Shown: positions 42,910 through 52,306 of the stretch, one piece after another
How positions within the stretch are numbered: position 1 is the stretch's first letter
How the letters are laid out: every line of letters begins with the position of its first letter
From: Shewanella amazonensis SB2B
GTDB lineage: Bacteria > Pseudomonadota > Gammaproteobacteria > Enterobacterales > Shewanellaceae
DNA: 64,000 nt
NCBI RefSeq assembly: GCF_000015245.1
Contig: NC_008700.1
Coordinates: 3,422,501-3,486,500, forward strand
Reading direction: 5' to 3'
The notes under the pieces: model-generated
Seen by the model: only the letters and a program-made list of their open reading frames with translations
What the model was told of the DNA's origin: nothing
Databases searched by the model: none
Translations under genes and position numbers: made by a program

Positions 42910-42961
42910 GGAATGGCTATCTTGTCTGCCCCTGTCCTGCATCCCTGTCGGAGCCCGTACA

Positions 42962-43855
42962 ATGCAAAGCGGTTTTTATTTGTTGGCAGCCCTGTCAGCC
43001 ATTCTCATGGGTACCATTGGCATCATTGCCCGCTTTGGCGAACTGGATGCCGCCATGCTGACCTTTTACCGGCTGGGGCTGGGCGCCCTTATCCTGATGC
43101 TGTTTTTGCTGTTTCGCCGCGAAACGGCAAGGCTATGGGTAAAACCGCACTGGGGCACAGTGGCCGGTGGCGTATTGCTGGCGACCTTTATTCTGTGTTT
43201 TCTCAAAGCCATAGAAACCATTCCCATGTCCCTCGCCATTATGTTGGTGTATCTTGCTCCGGCAGTGGCTGCCATAGGCGCGCATTTTTTGTTTGGGGAG
43301 CGTTTGGGGGCAGCGGCTTTTGGTCTGATTTTGCTGGCCTTTTTCGGTTTTGCCATGCTTCAGGAGTTCAACTTGGATATGGCTGGCGCCGAAGCCCTCG
43401 GCATGAGCTATGCGCTGGGCTGTTTGCTGGCCTACACCGCCTTTATCCTCATCAATAAAAAAATTCCGCCCGCCAGCGATCCCTACGCCAAAACCTGGGT
43501 ACAGCTGGCCGTGGGTGCCCTGGTGACACTGCCCATGGTTTGGGGCGACCCCTTGCCCAACGCCAGTGAATGGTTCTGGCTGATGATTGCCGCCGTCTTC
43601 CCCGGCTTTTTAGCCATCCTCTTTGCGGTAAAATCCATTACCGCGCTGCCGGCCAAGATGTTCGGCACCCTGGCCTACCTTGAACCTCTGGTCGTGGTAT
43701 TAACCGGTTATCTGCTGTTTAACGAGCCCATGTCAGCCCTTAAATGGGGTGGCTGCGCCCTTATCCTGCTGTCGGGTATTGCCCAGGTGCAACTGGCAAA
43801 TGCCGCCAACGCCCGCGCTCAGGCTGGCAATGGCAGGCCCCTTAAGGTAAGTTAA
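42962..43855 (+). CDS. EamA-family DMT transporter
   Basis: 297 residues with ten hydrophobic segments arranged as two EamA repeats (about 5-135 and 150-285). Family cues: GTIGIIARFGELDAAMLTFYRLGLGALIL (part FYRLGLGALIL) and PLVVVLTGYLLFNEPM. GGAG precedes the ATG. Drug/metabolite exporter of unknown substrate. Confidence 0.86.
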   Translation: MQSGFYLLAALSAILMGTIGIIARFGELDAAMLTFYRLGLGALILMLFLLFRRETARLWVKPHWGTVAGGVLLATFILCFLKAIETIPMSLAIMLVYLAPAVAAIGAHFLFGERLGAAAFGLILLAFFGFAMLQEFNLDMAGAEALGMSYALGCLLAYTAFILINKKIPPASDPYAKTWVQLAVGALVTLPMVWGDPLPNASEWFWLMIAAVFPGFLAILFAVKSITALPAKMFGTLAYLEPLVVVLTGYLLFNEPMSALKWGGCALILLSGIAQVQLANAANARAQAGNGRPLKVS

Positions 43856-43901
43856 GCGCCTAAAAATAAGCCGCATTGCGGTAACTTGAAGGAAGTCTCA
43901 C

Positions 43902-46529
43902 GTGAAGTTCTTAAGCCAAGCCTGGGTGGCCGTTGCCGCTATCACCCTGGTGTCCTGTGCCTCCACCGACAAATCCCATCCATTGGAGCGGGATAACACG
44001 CCTTATATCAGCGCCGAACAGGCGGCAAATCGCAGCCAACGTGTCAGTAACGTGCATTATGAGCTGGACTTCAATCTCAATGGCAGTGCCGAATTCAGCG
44101 CCACCAGTAAGGTACGCTTTCAGCTTGGCGATACACTCTCACCGCTGACGCTGGACCTGAACAAGGCCCGCATTACCGAGCTGTTGATTAACGGCGCCAA
44201 GGTTTACCCCAACTACAACGGCAGCTACCTGACCTTAAACCCCAGATTGCTGGTGAGCGGTGAAAACCAGGTGCAGGTGAGCTTTGTCCGCCCCCACAGC
44301 ACCAATGGCGAAGGCTTGCACCGCTTCGAAGACCCGGTCGATGGCCGTGTCTACCTGTACTCTCATTTTGAACCTGCGGCCGCCCAGCAAATGTTTGCCG
44401 TATTCGACCAGCCGGATCTCAAGGCCAGCTACAAGGTCAGGGTAACGGCCCCCGCCGACTGGCACGTTGTTACCACCACACGGGAAAGCAGCATTAATGC
44501 CCAAGGCGATATGCGGGTGTGGGACTTCCCCGAAACCCCGCTGCTGAGCCCCTATAACTTCTCGCTCCATGCGGGGCCCTATCAGGTATGGCAAAGCAGC
44601 GAAGCCCGCTACCCCATGCGCCTCTTCGCCCGTCAGTCCATTGCCGACAAGGTCACCCCACAAGACTGGTTCCGCTACACAGCGCTGGGCCTTGACTATT
44701 TTGAACAATATTTTGGCATTCCCTATCCCTTTAAAAAGTACGATCAGCTGTTGGTGCCCGACTTCCTCTACGGTGCCATGGAAAACGCCGCGGCCATTAC
44801 CTTCTCCGAGTCGTCTTTTGTCTCCAGTGGCGAGATGAGCCTGGCGCAGAAGCAGTCGCTGGCAGGAGTTATCATGCATGAGATGGCGCACCAGTGGTTT
44901 GGCGATCTGGTGACCATGAAGTGGTGGAACGGCCTGTGGCTTAACGAGAGCTTTGCTTCCCTGATGGGCACTATGGCGCTGGCCAAAATTCCTGAGTTTT
45001 CCCATGCATGGCAAAGCTTTTATGCCGGTGGCAAACAGCGGGCCTACACCCTCGACAGCCTGGTGACCACCCACCCCATCGAGGTGCCAGTGCCGACGTC
45101 GGGCAATGCCTTCGACAACATCGATGCCATCACCTACCAAAAAGGTGCCGCCAGCCTGCGTCAGCTGAGCATCTTACTGGGCGAAGAAGCCTTCCGGCGC
45201 GGCGTATCGGCTTACCTCAAGCAGTACAGCTACCGCAACGCTACCCTGGATGACTTTATTGGCAGCCTGGCACAGGCAGCCGGCAGGGATTTAACCCAGT
45301 GGACCCGCGATTGGCTGTATCAGCCCGGGGTTAACAGTATCGAAGCCGAATTCAGCTGCGAGGGCGAGCAAATCAGCCACTTCGCCCTGCGCCAGAGCGC
45401 ACCGGCCGACTATCCGGTACTGCGTGAACAAAAAGTACAGGTGGCGTTGTTCGATGCCGACCGCCACGGGCTACACCGCGACCGGGTGGTGGAAGTCACC
45501 TTCAAGGGCGCACGCACCGAGGTGCCCGCCCTTGTCGGTCGCCAGTGCCCCAAACTGGTTTACCCCAACTATCAGGACTGGGGTTATGTGAAGGTGAACC
45601 TGGATGCCCGCTCCTTCGACACCGCCCGCAGCCAACTGTCGCGCACCGAAGATCCGCTGCTCAGGGCCATGCTGTGGCAAAGCCTGTGGGACAGTGTCAC
45701 CGATGGCAAGCTGCCACTGCAGGACTTTTTGGCCACGGCGCTCATCAACGCGCCATTGGAAAAAGACTTGCAGATGAGCACTCAAATCATCGGCAAGCTG
45801 CAATCCAGCGCCTTCTACCTGCAAAGTGCCAACAAAGGCAAAGGCAGCTTTGCCGACAAGGGCCTGCGCGCCCTGTCGCAAATGAGCCTGCGCCGCGCTA
45901 TGGAAAGCCGTGGTGACAAAGAGCTGCAAGGCCGCTGGTTTGATGCCTATATCAGCCTGGCCTATGGCGGTGAAGCCATTGATCATCTAAATGATTTGCT
46001 TGATGGTGCCAGTAAGGTACAGGGCCTTGAGATAGATCAGGACAGGCGCTGGGATATCATTGCCCGTTTGAATCGCCTCGACGCCCTGGGCGCCGAGCGC
46101 CGGGTGCGGGAAGAGCTTCTTCACGACAACAGCGACAGCGGCCAGAAATCCGCGATCCGCGCCCGGGTGCAGCGCCCCGATGGCAGCATCAAGCGCCAGT
46201 GGCTGAGTAAAATCGCCGCCGGCAGCGAGCCCTTCCCCAAGTTGAGGGTGGCCATGGCGAATCTGTACCAGCCGGAGCAGCGCCTGCTTGCCAATGCCAG
46301 CAGCGACGAGCGCCTCGCCATGCTGCCGGAGCTGGACGCCAAGGGACCTGTGTTTGCCCGCTCGGCCGCCACACTCATCCCCGGCGATTGCAGCCAGCAG
46401 GGTGTGGATGCCCTGAGCCGCTACATCGACAGCAAACCTGCGCTTTCCAGCGGCATGCACAGGGCACTGCTGGAAGCACGGCAGCTGCAGCAGCGCTGTG
46501 TGACGGTACTCTCGGCGCTGCCCAACTAA
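43902..46529 (+). CDS. M1-family zinc aminopeptidase lipoprotein, PepN-like
   Basis: 875 residues from GTG 43902. Lipobox TLVSCAS (about 15-21) predicts a membrane-anchored lipoprotein. Zinc site HEMAHQWFGD (about 326-335) with the following NESFAS (third ligand Glu), and exopeptidase motif YGAMENAA (about 285). The C-terminal helical domain is present. Cleaves N-terminal residues from peptides, here outside the cytosol. Downstream is a strong terminator. Confidence 0.92.
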   Translation: MKFLSQAWVAVAAITLVSCASTDKSHPLERDNTPYISAEQAANRSQRVSNVHYELDFNLNGSAEFSATSKVRFQLGDTLSPLTLDLNKARITELLINGAKVYPNYNGSYLTLNPRLLVSGENQVQVSFVRPHSTNGEGLHRFEDPVDGRVYLYSHFEPAAAQQMFAVFDQPDLKASYKVRVTAPADWHVVTTTRESSINAQGDMRVWDFPETPLLSPYNFSLHAGPYQVWQSSEARYPMRLFARQSIADKVTPQDWFRYTALGLDYFEQYFGIPYPFKKYDQLLVPDFLYGAMENAAAITFSESSFVSSGEMSLAQKQSLAGVIMHEMAHQWFGDLVTMKWWNGLWLNESFASLMGTMALAKIPEFSHAWQSFYAGGKQRAYTLDSLVTTHPIEVPVPTSGNAFDNIDAITYQKGAASLRQLSILLGEEAFRRGVSAYLKQYSYRNATLDDFIGSLAQAAGRDLTQWTRDWLYQPGVNSIEAEFSCEGEQISHFALRQSAPADYPVLREQKVQVALFDADRHGLHRDRVVEVTFKGARTEVPALVGRQCPKLVYPNYQDWGYVKVNLDARSFDTARSQLSRTEDPLLRAMLWQSLWDSVTDGKLPLQDFLATALINAPLEKDLQMSTQIIGKLQSSAFYLQSANKGKGSFADKGLRALSQMSLRRAMESRGDKELQGRWFDAYISLAYGGEAIDHLNDLLDGASKVQGLEIDQDRRWDIIARLNRLDALGAERRVREELLHDNSDSGQKSAIRARVQRPDGSIKRQWLSKIAAGSEPFPKLRVAMANLYQPEQRLLANASSDERLAMLPELDAKGPVFARSAATLIPGDCSQQGVDALSRYIDSKPALSSGMHRALLEARQLQQRCVTVLSALPN

Positions 46530-46594
46530 AGCCTGGCAGCTTAAAGCCATAACCTAAGTGGCTAACTGAAAAGGGCCACCGTGGTTTGGGTACA

Positions 46595-46623
46595 AAAAAG
46601 CCTTCGCAAAGCGAAGGCTTTTT
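46595..46623. terminator. Terminator after the aminopeptidase gene
   Basis: AAAAAGCCTTCGC-aaa-GCGAAGGCTTTTT, perfect 13-bp inverted repeat. Confidence 0.9.
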
Positions 46624-46729
46624 CTTTTGCCCCATGCCATTTGCGTGTCATGGTTCGTTAACGGGGCTGTCTTGGGCGTGTCACAGAGCGAGGTTAGGTT
46701 TACTCCAATTTTTCTACTTTGGAATCAAC

Positions 46730-48007
46730 ATGATGCTCCGTAAAACCTGCCCCTTGCTCTGCCTCCTGCCACTGCTGGCGTTAACCGCCTGCAATGATAA
46801 CGACAGTCCACAAACCGAAACTGAGGTCACGCCGCCAGCCGTCACCAAGGTACCTGCGCAGGTGGGCGTTCGCCCGGCGTATCTCATTTCGCAAATGGCC
46901 GAAGGTGAGCTCAAATCGGCACTGGCCCAGTGCAAAGACATGCCCTTTTACCGCAGCGACTTTTCCATCGGCCACCGGGGCGCCGCCATGCAGTTTCCTG
47001 AGCACACCCGTGAGTCCTATCAGGCCGCCATCGACTCGGGTGCAGGGGTAGTGGAATGTGACGTGACCTTTACCGCTGACAAGGCGCTGGTGTGCCGCCA
47101 CTCCCAGTGCGATCTGCATACCACCACCAATATTCTCGCCATCCCTGAACTTGCCGCCAAATGCAGCGCCCCCTTCAGCCCCTTCGATGCCGCCACCGGC
47201 ACCCCCGCCTCGGCCAAATGCTGCACCAGCGACATCAGCCTCGATGAATTCATGAGCCTGAAAGGCAAGATGGACGGTGCCAATCCCAGGGCCACCACAG
47301 TGGATGAATACCTCGCAGGCACCCCGGGCTGGCGCACCGACCTTTATGCTGCCACCGGAACCCTGATGACCCACGCTCAGTCGATTGACATGTTCAAGGC
47401 CGCGGGCGTTAAAATGACCCCGGAGCTCAAGTCCCCCGCCGTCAGCATGCCCTTCGATGGCATGACCCAACAGGATTACGCCGACAAACTGGTGGCCGAA
47501 TACCAAGCCGCCGGTGTGACGGCTGACCGTGTTTACCCCCAGTCGTTTAATCTGGAGGATGTGAAGCACTGGATTGCCACCGCACCGGAATTTGGTCAGC
47601 AGGCCGTGTATCTGGATGACAGGGATGAGACCCTGCCCGGTTTTGACCCCATGAACCCTGACACCTGGCAGCCAGATATGGCAAGCCTCAAGGCCGATGG
47701 TGTGGAGATAGTCGCGCCGCCGCTGTGGATGCTGGTGACACTGGATAACGACGGCAAGATAGTGCCATCGGAATATGCCAAGGCCGCCAAGGCCGCCGGG
47801 CTTAAGATAATCACCTGGACACTGGAGCGCTCGGGTCATCTTACCAACGGCGGCGGCTGGTATTATCAAAGCATTACCGATGCCACCACCAATGAAGGGG
47901 TCACCTACGAGCTGTTGGACGTACTTGCCAAAGACGTGGGCGTAATAGGGGTATTCTCCGACTGGCCCGCCACCGTCACCTACTACGCCAACTGCAACGG
48001 ACTGTAA
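46730..48007 (+). CDS. Glycerophosphodiester phosphodiesterase lipoprotein
   Basis: About 425 residues from ATG 46730; longer frames run back through the terminator. Lipobox LLALTACND (Cys at about 20). GDPD catalytic pattern: IGHRGAAMQFPEHTRESY (His, Arg, Glu), VVECDVTF, then a Cys-containing insertion (LVCRHSQCDL, KCCTSD) and the late barrel strand LKIITWTLERSG. Hydrolyses glycerophosphodiesters to glycerol-3-phosphate and alcohol, outside the cytosol. The disulfide-rich insertion is common in secreted GDPDs. Confidence 0.9.
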   Translation: MMLRKTCPLLCLLPLLALTACNDNDSPQTETEVTPPAVTKVPAQVGVRPAYLISQMAEGELKSALAQCKDMPFYRSDFSIGHRGAAMQFPEHTRESYQAAIDSGAGVVECDVTFTADKALVCRHSQCDLHTTTNILAIPELAAKCSAPFSPFDAATGTPASAKCCTSDISLDEFMSLKGKMDGANPRATTVDEYLAGTPGWRTDLYAATGTLMTHAQSIDMFKAAGVKMTPELKSPAVSMPFDGMTQQDYADKLVAEYQAAGVTADRVYPQSFNLEDVKHWIATAPEFGQQAVYLDDRDETLPGFDPMNPDTWQPDMASLKADGVEIVAPPLWMLVTLDNDGKIVPSEYAKAAKAAGLKIITWTLERSGHLTNGGGWYYQSITDATTNEGVTYELLDVLAKDVGVIGVFSDWPATVTYYANCNGL

Positions 48008-48056
48008 TCCCGAGCCGCAGCGGCCGGGCCGATGCGATTGGCAGGCTGTAAACATG

Positions 48057-48086
48057 AAAAAGCCGGGATAATCCCGGCTTTTTTTG
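48057..48086 (+). terminator. Terminator of the GDPD gene
   Basis: AAAAAGCCGGGAT-a-ATCCCGGCTTTTTTT. Confidence 0.88.
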
Positions 48087-48126
48087 CTGAATCAGCTGGC
48101 TAAGCGCCATGTGCTCTGAAGGCTAC

Positions 48127-48151
48127 GCCTGTTGGTGCCTGTGGATTGAAC
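48127..48151 (+). repeat. 25-bp dispersed repeat (pair with 34269-34293)
   Basis: 22 of 25 bases match the other copy, same orientation. Rest of 48152-48306 holds nothing recognised. Confidence 0.6.
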
Positions 48152-48306
48152 CCCGCATCTGAGTCCCCGGGGCCATCAAGGACAAGATGGGCCGATCTGG
48201 GCTATATGAATCACCCCACATCACCATAAGCAGGATAGAGTGTACAGGCTTTGAATAAACACCATGCCCTGTGTCACTGCCCGCCACATAGTGTCTGCAT
48301 ACGCTT

Positions 48307-49080
48307 TTAATCTGCCTGCACAATATTGACGTTTGATTGTGCCAACTTTGCCAGCACACCCGGCACAGACGCGCCTGCAAGCACCAGAGTGGAAATCTCA
48401 CTCACCTGCATCACCCTGTGTTTGGCTACCGTCCCCAACTTGTCTTGGGTCAGCGCAACAATAACCTCACTGCTTTGCTTGACGATAGTCCGTTTAAATT
48501 CTGCATCATCGAAATCAAATACCGTCACCCCTTCTTCAGGGTCGAGTGCGCAGGCTCCCAGCAGGCATTGGTCGAAGTACATGGTTTCCAGCTGCCTGAT
48601 GGTTGCGGGGCCAACCGATGCGCCAATCTTCCGGTTCAGTTTCCCCCCCAACAAAATCACTTCACAGTGCGCCAACTTCAGCAATTCAACCGCAATTTCA
48701 GGCACATGGGTAACAAAGGTGATGGCTTGCTGCTGGCTTATCGCTTTGGCGATTGCCATATTGGTGCTGCCCGAATCCACAAAAACGCAATCACCGGCCC
48801 GCAAAAGCTGCGCACTGGCCCGGCCAAGTTTCTGCTTTTCTTCACCTGTCAGATGAATGCGCTCGGCTAAACCCGGCGGATCTGCCACCACATTCACAGC
48901 GCCGCCATAGACCTTTTTGCAAACGCCCTGACTGGCCAGTTCCTGCAAATCGCGCCGGATAGTGTGTTCAGATACACCCAGTTCGGCTGCGAGCTGAGCG
49001 CAGACGACTCTGCCATCCTGTAGCAGGCGCGTTTTAATCAGGGTTTGCCTTTGATCCGGAAAGGAAGCATAATCGAGCAT
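48307..49080 (-). CDS. DeoR-family transcriptional regulator
   Basis: 257 residues. N-terminal HTH with the DeoR signature (LAAELGVSEHTIRRDLQEL, about 31-49) and an isomerase-like sugar-phosphate sensor domain (GDCVFVDSGSTNMAIAKAI; VLLGGKLNRKIGASVGP part GGKLNRKIGASVG). Usually a repressor of carbohydrate catabolism, responding to a phosphosugar. Divergent from an MFS carrier; a 13-bp inverted pair links their starts. The first four codons are part of that repeat. Confidence 0.9.
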   Translation of the reverse strand: MLDYASFPDQRQTLIKTRLLQDGRVVCAQLAAELGVSEHTIRRDLQELASQGVCKKVYGGAVNVVADPPGLAERIHLTGEEKQKLGRASAQLLRAGDCVFVDSGSTNMAIAKAISQQQAITFVTHVPEIAVELLKLAHCEVILLGGKLNRKIGASVGPATIRQLETMYFDQCLLGACALDPEEGVTVFDFDDAEFKRTIVKQSSEVIVALTQDKLGTVAKHRVMQVSEISTLVLAGASVPGVLAKLAQSNVNIVQAD

Positions 49081-49345
49081 AATTTATCATGAATTATCAA
49101 CAAGCATGGCTCATGCTAGCGCGTTCATGCTCCATTTATCAATGAAAAGGTGAGCCGGGATAAAGCATATGCCCCGGTATTTCAACGTTGTGGCCAAGCT
49201 TTAACCCGGGCACATGAGCGGCTTTCACAGACGCGACTCAATCGGTTGCCGATTTTACTGTTTATATGGCGGGCAAGTGAGTACCTGTTACCAATCGGGA
49301 TCGGGCGGTGACCAAGTGGTGTTTGCACTTTCATGCTCGATTATG
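49068..49345. promoter_or_regulatory. Divergent region with 13-bp inverted repeats and mini-ORF
   Basis: CATAATCGAGCAT (49068-49080, overlapping the deoR start) and ATGCTCGATTATG (49333-49345) are perfect inverted copies 252 bases apart. The direct copies of TCATGCTC near 49124 and 49331 add half-sites. Plausible DeoR operators. The second copy also opens a 14-codon frame (49333-49377, MLDYDVLALFCVVL) whose TGA overlaps the MFS ATG by four bases. Confidence 0.5.
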
Positions 49346-49373
49346 ATGTTTTAGCTCTTTTTTGTGTGGTGTT

Positions 49374-50522
49374 ATGACAACTAAACCCTTTGTGAGTCAA
49401 CTGGACAGCGTGATGGAAGTCCCCTCAACCCGGGCTATGTTCTTTGGTGCAGGCCTCGCAACAGCGGCATGGGCGGCCATTATTCCCATTATCAAAAGCA
49501 ATATCGGGATTGACGACGGGACCCTCGGCTTACTCTTGCTGTGTTTGGGCGTTGGCGCTATTTCATCCATGCCCCTCGCAGGCGCCGTGGCGACCCGACT
49601 GGGGTGTAAGCTGGTTATGCTCGTTACCGTCAGTGTGTTTTCACTGGTGTTGATTTTGTTACCGCTCGCCACCAGCACCTTTCAACTGGCCGTTTTACTT
49701 ACTATTTTTGGCTTTGGCATTGGCGCAACCGATTGCGTGATGAATATTCAGGCCATTCTGGTGGAGAAGCGCGCTGATAAAAATTTAATGTCCGGCTTCC
49801 ATGGCTTTTATAGTTTGGGCGGCATTTGCGGTGCCGGGGTAATGGCGGCCCTATTAACGCTCGGGATCTCAGCGCTGCAGGCCTGTATCCTGGTGAGTGT
49901 GTTCGTGGTGGGAGGATTATTCTACTTTCATCGCGGTCTGCTTCCCTTTTCAAACCCAAAGGAGGGGCCGTCATTTGCCTTACCCCATGGCCCGGTACTG
50001 CTGATTGGCTTGATCTGTTTCTCGTTGTTTTTGGCAGAGGGAACCGTGCTGGATTGGAGTGGCGTGTATCTCGCTGAGTATCAAAATGTGCCCCATTCAA
50101 GCGCCATGCTTGGCCTGTTTTGCTTTTCGCTGACCATGACCCTCGGCCGCCTGACCGGGGATAACACCATTTCACGCTTTGGCAGCCGATTGGTGCTGAC
50201 AACCGGAGGGCTGCTGGCCAGTGCCGGGATGTTTCTCGCTATCTCGGCCTCAGATCTCAATCTTGCGTTACTGGGATATGCGCTCGTTGGATTGGGCTGT
50301 GCCAACATAGTGCCCATCATGTTTTCCGCAACAGGCAAGCAAACCAGCATGCCGCAGTCGTTGGCGGTACCGGCGGTTTCAACACTGGGTTATATCGGTG
50401 TGCTGGCAGGCCCTGCCAGCGTTGGGCAAATAGCACAGTATTTCACCTTGCCAGTGGCCCTTTACCTGATTGCCCTACTGATTGCCCTGGCAACCCTGGT
50501 GTCGTTAAGAGTGAGGCTTTAA
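49374..50522 (+). CDS. MFS transporter, YbjJ/FucP-like
   Basis: About 382 residues from ATG 49374. Twelve hydrophobic segments; loop motifs GAVATRLGCKLVM (TM2-3) and GDNTISRFGSRL (TM8-9). The sugar-like family and the divergent DeoR regulator together suggest uptake or efflux of a sugar or related compound, inference only. Confidence 0.85.
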   Translation: MTTKPFVSQLDSVMEVPSTRAMFFGAGLATAAWAAIIPIIKSNIGIDDGTLGLLLLCLGVGAISSMPLAGAVATRLGCKLVMLVTVSVFSLVLILLPLATSTFQLAVLLTIFGFGIGATDCVMNIQAILVEKRADKNLMSGFHGFYSLGGICGAGVMAALLTLGISALQACILVSVFVVGGLFYFHRGLLPFSNPKEGPSFALPHGPVLLIGLICFSLFLAEGTVLDWSGVYLAEYQNVPHSSAMLGLFCFSLTMTLGRLTGDNTISRFGSRLVLTTGGLLASAGMFLAISASDLNLALLGYALVGLGCANIVPIMFSATGKQTSMPQSLAVPAVSTLGYIGVLAGPASVGQIAQYFTLPVALYLIALLIALATLVSLRVRL

Positions 50523-50829
50523 CGCCTGTACCAGACGCCAGCGCGTTGTTGGCTTCGAGACGCGATGCAACATGTGAATGGCATCTTTATACGCCAGCTG
50601 TTTTGCTTCGCCGCAGGTATCACTTGGCAAAGTGAGAGTATTTCAGGCACAGAGAAACCGGCGATAAAGCGCAAAGGGATAAATGGCTGAACGGGGTGGC
50701 GCTGAATGAATAACTGACTTGATAAACAGGTTACATAAAAGCGTCGCCCCAATAACTGAAGACGACGCTGAGAACGCGGGTAAAACGACGCTAAACAATA
50801 ATGTGAATGCTCGCTTCTCAAAGCAAGAG
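50523..50829. other. 307-bp intergenic stretch, no gene recognised
   Basis: Between MFS and serine hydrolase genes, which converge. Contains an inverted repeat AGCGTCG/CGACGCT (50740-50746 with 50763-50769) and no terminator with T run. A second attC site was searched for here and not found. Confidence 0.5.
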
Positions 50830-52185
50830 TTAATGAACGACCTTCATTTTCACTTCTTCCTCGCCCTTTTCCCCTAACCTGGTCGACAGCCTGTCGCCAT
50901 TGTCTGAAATAATAAAATAAACAGGTTCGGCGCCGACCTGGTCATAAACAAAGCGGCCATCGCCTTCATATCGCAGCGCCTGGGTATAACCATCAGGAAA
51001 TTGATTGGCGAGCTTGCCATCGAGGTTAATCAGGGTCACCCCATAGGGATCGTCAGGGATGGCCTGATACTGACCCACATAGCGCGCCAGCTCTTCTGCC
51101 GCGACTGGCAGATCAGTCAGGGTTTGATTAAAGTAGCTTTTCAGCATCTGTTGATAGGTGTCATGAAAGTTATCATTTGATCCATTGGATGCTAAAACCA
51201 GCGTCATCTTTTCCTGAGGGAAATAGGCCGCCATCGCGTTATATGCATCAAAAGTCCCACCGTGCCCAAATCCTTGCTTGTCAAAAAAATCAATGGGTTT
51301 AATACCCAAACCAAAACCATTTTTGGTCTGCTTCATGGTATCAACCAATGGCAAAGGGATAATCTCACCGTTAAACAAGGCATTATAAAAAATCGCAACC
51401 TCTGTGGGTGTTGCCTTAATGGAACCCGCCCCCAGCCCAACAGACATATTGGATGCAGGAAACATTGACCATTGCCCATTATCAAAGGAGTACGAATGTT
51501 GAGTTTGATGGGTATCGCGCACATGTACCGTTTGAGTCAGGTTTAATGGCGTTGTTATCTTTTCACTGAGTATCTCACCAAAGCTCTTTTGGTATACCTT
51601 TTCCAGGATGAGAGCCAGCAGATAATAGTTGGAGTTGCTGTACTCCGCTTTGGTGCCTGGTTCAAAATCGCTGCCCAGCGCCAAAATTCGGTTGAGCATA
51701 CTCTCACTGCTTTGATTCTCTGTCCGATAGTCAAAAAATCCTTTTCCTTTTTTGGTGTAATTGCCAATGCCACTGGTGTGCTGAAGCAGATTTTTGATGC
51801 TGATTAGGTGTCCATTTTCAAGGGTCGGAAAAAATGCCTCGAGTGTTTGTTCCAGCGTCAGCTTTTGTTCGTCAACCGCCTTTAGCACAAGGGCGGCTGT
51901 GTAGGTTTTTGACACTGAGCCAATCAAGTAAGCTGAATGTGTGGTCGATTTTTCATTCTTGCTTATATCATCGAAGCCCGAGCTATCTGAAAAAATCACT
52001 TTACCTGAATGCATCAACACAACACTGCCCATAAAGTCAGATTGCGAGCGGATGTCATCAAATGCCCTGTGCAGCCTCTCCTGCCTTGACTGAATATCGT
52101 CAATCTGCGTGGTATCTGTGTCTTTTTTGCCACAAGACATCAACACCGCTGCACTGCATAGTACGGCAAGTAAAACTCTAGTCAT
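50830..52185 (-). CDS. Serine hydrolase of the beta-lactamase class C / DD-peptidase fold, lipoprotein
   Basis: 451 residues. Lipobox VLMSCGK (Cys18). SxxK motif S90-V-S-K93 in GSVSKTYT, YxN motif in EYSNSNYY, and KTG-equivalent in GFGHGGTFDAY (HGG). So the active site is complete. A beta-propeller-like C-terminal part ('lipocalin' region) follows residue 350. Members include esterases and penicillin-binding-like hydrolases; true beta-lactamase activity cannot be assumed. It begins 45 bases after the attC site of the KAP cassette. Confidence 0.87.
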   Translation of the reverse strand: MTRVLLAVLCSAAVLMSCGKKDTDTTQIDDIQSRQERLHRAFDDIRSQSDFMGSVVLMHSGKVIFSDSSGFDDISKNEKSTTHSAYLIGSVSKTYTAALVLKAVDEQKLTLEQTLEAFFPTLENGHLISIKNLLQHTSGIGNYTKKGKGFFDYRTENQSSESMLNRILALGSDFEPGTKAEYSNSNYYLLALILEKVYQKSFGEILSEKITTPLNLTQTVHVRDTHQTQHSYSFDNGQWSMFPASNMSVGLGAGSIKATPTEVAIFYNALFNGEIIPLPLVDTMKQTKNGFGLGIKPIDFFDKQGFGHGGTFDAYNAMAAYFPQEKMTLVLASNGSNDNFHDTYQQMLKSYFNQTLTDLPVAAEELARYVGQYQAIPDDPYGVTLINLDGKLANQFPDGYTQALRYEGDGRFVYDQVGAEPVYFIISDNGDRLSTRLGEKGEEEVKMKVVH

Positions 52186-52230
52186 CAGTCACGTCCTTGT
52201 TTTAATGCACAAGCTAAGGCTTTCACGGAG

Positions 52231-52283
52231 ATAACGCCCGGCTCAGCGGTGAGCGAAGTGAATCCGCTGGAGCCGCTTGTTAT
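52231..52283 (-). repeat. attC-like integron recombination site
   Basis: Imperfect 53-bp palindrome with the attC layout. R boxes ATAAC (52231-52235) and GTTAT (52279-52283); 4-base unpaired spacers GCCC and GCTT on each side; L boxes GGCTCAGCGG (52240-52249) and CCGCTGGAGCC (52264-52274), which pair fully except for one extra base, the extrahelical base typical of attC; and a 14-base loop. Minus-strand reading, R'' begins about 24 bases after the KAP stop. Confidence 0.75.
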
Positions 52284-52306
52284 GTCTCCCATCTTTGCAG
52301 AATATT

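Noticed and set aside
46781..48055. 424-codon frame opposite the GDPD gene
   Set aside because: Antisense to clear GDPD motifs; no ribosome site and Gly/His-rich composition typical of shadow frames.
50523..50829. Possible second attC after the serine hydrolase
   Set aside because: No paired R and L boxes with spacers; only a simple 7-bp inverted repeat.
50830..52185. Antibiotic-resistance beta-lactamase
   Set aside because: Fold and motifs fit the wider serine-hydrolase family, and the lipobox and C-terminal domain argue for an esterase or peptidase; no resistance can be claimed.
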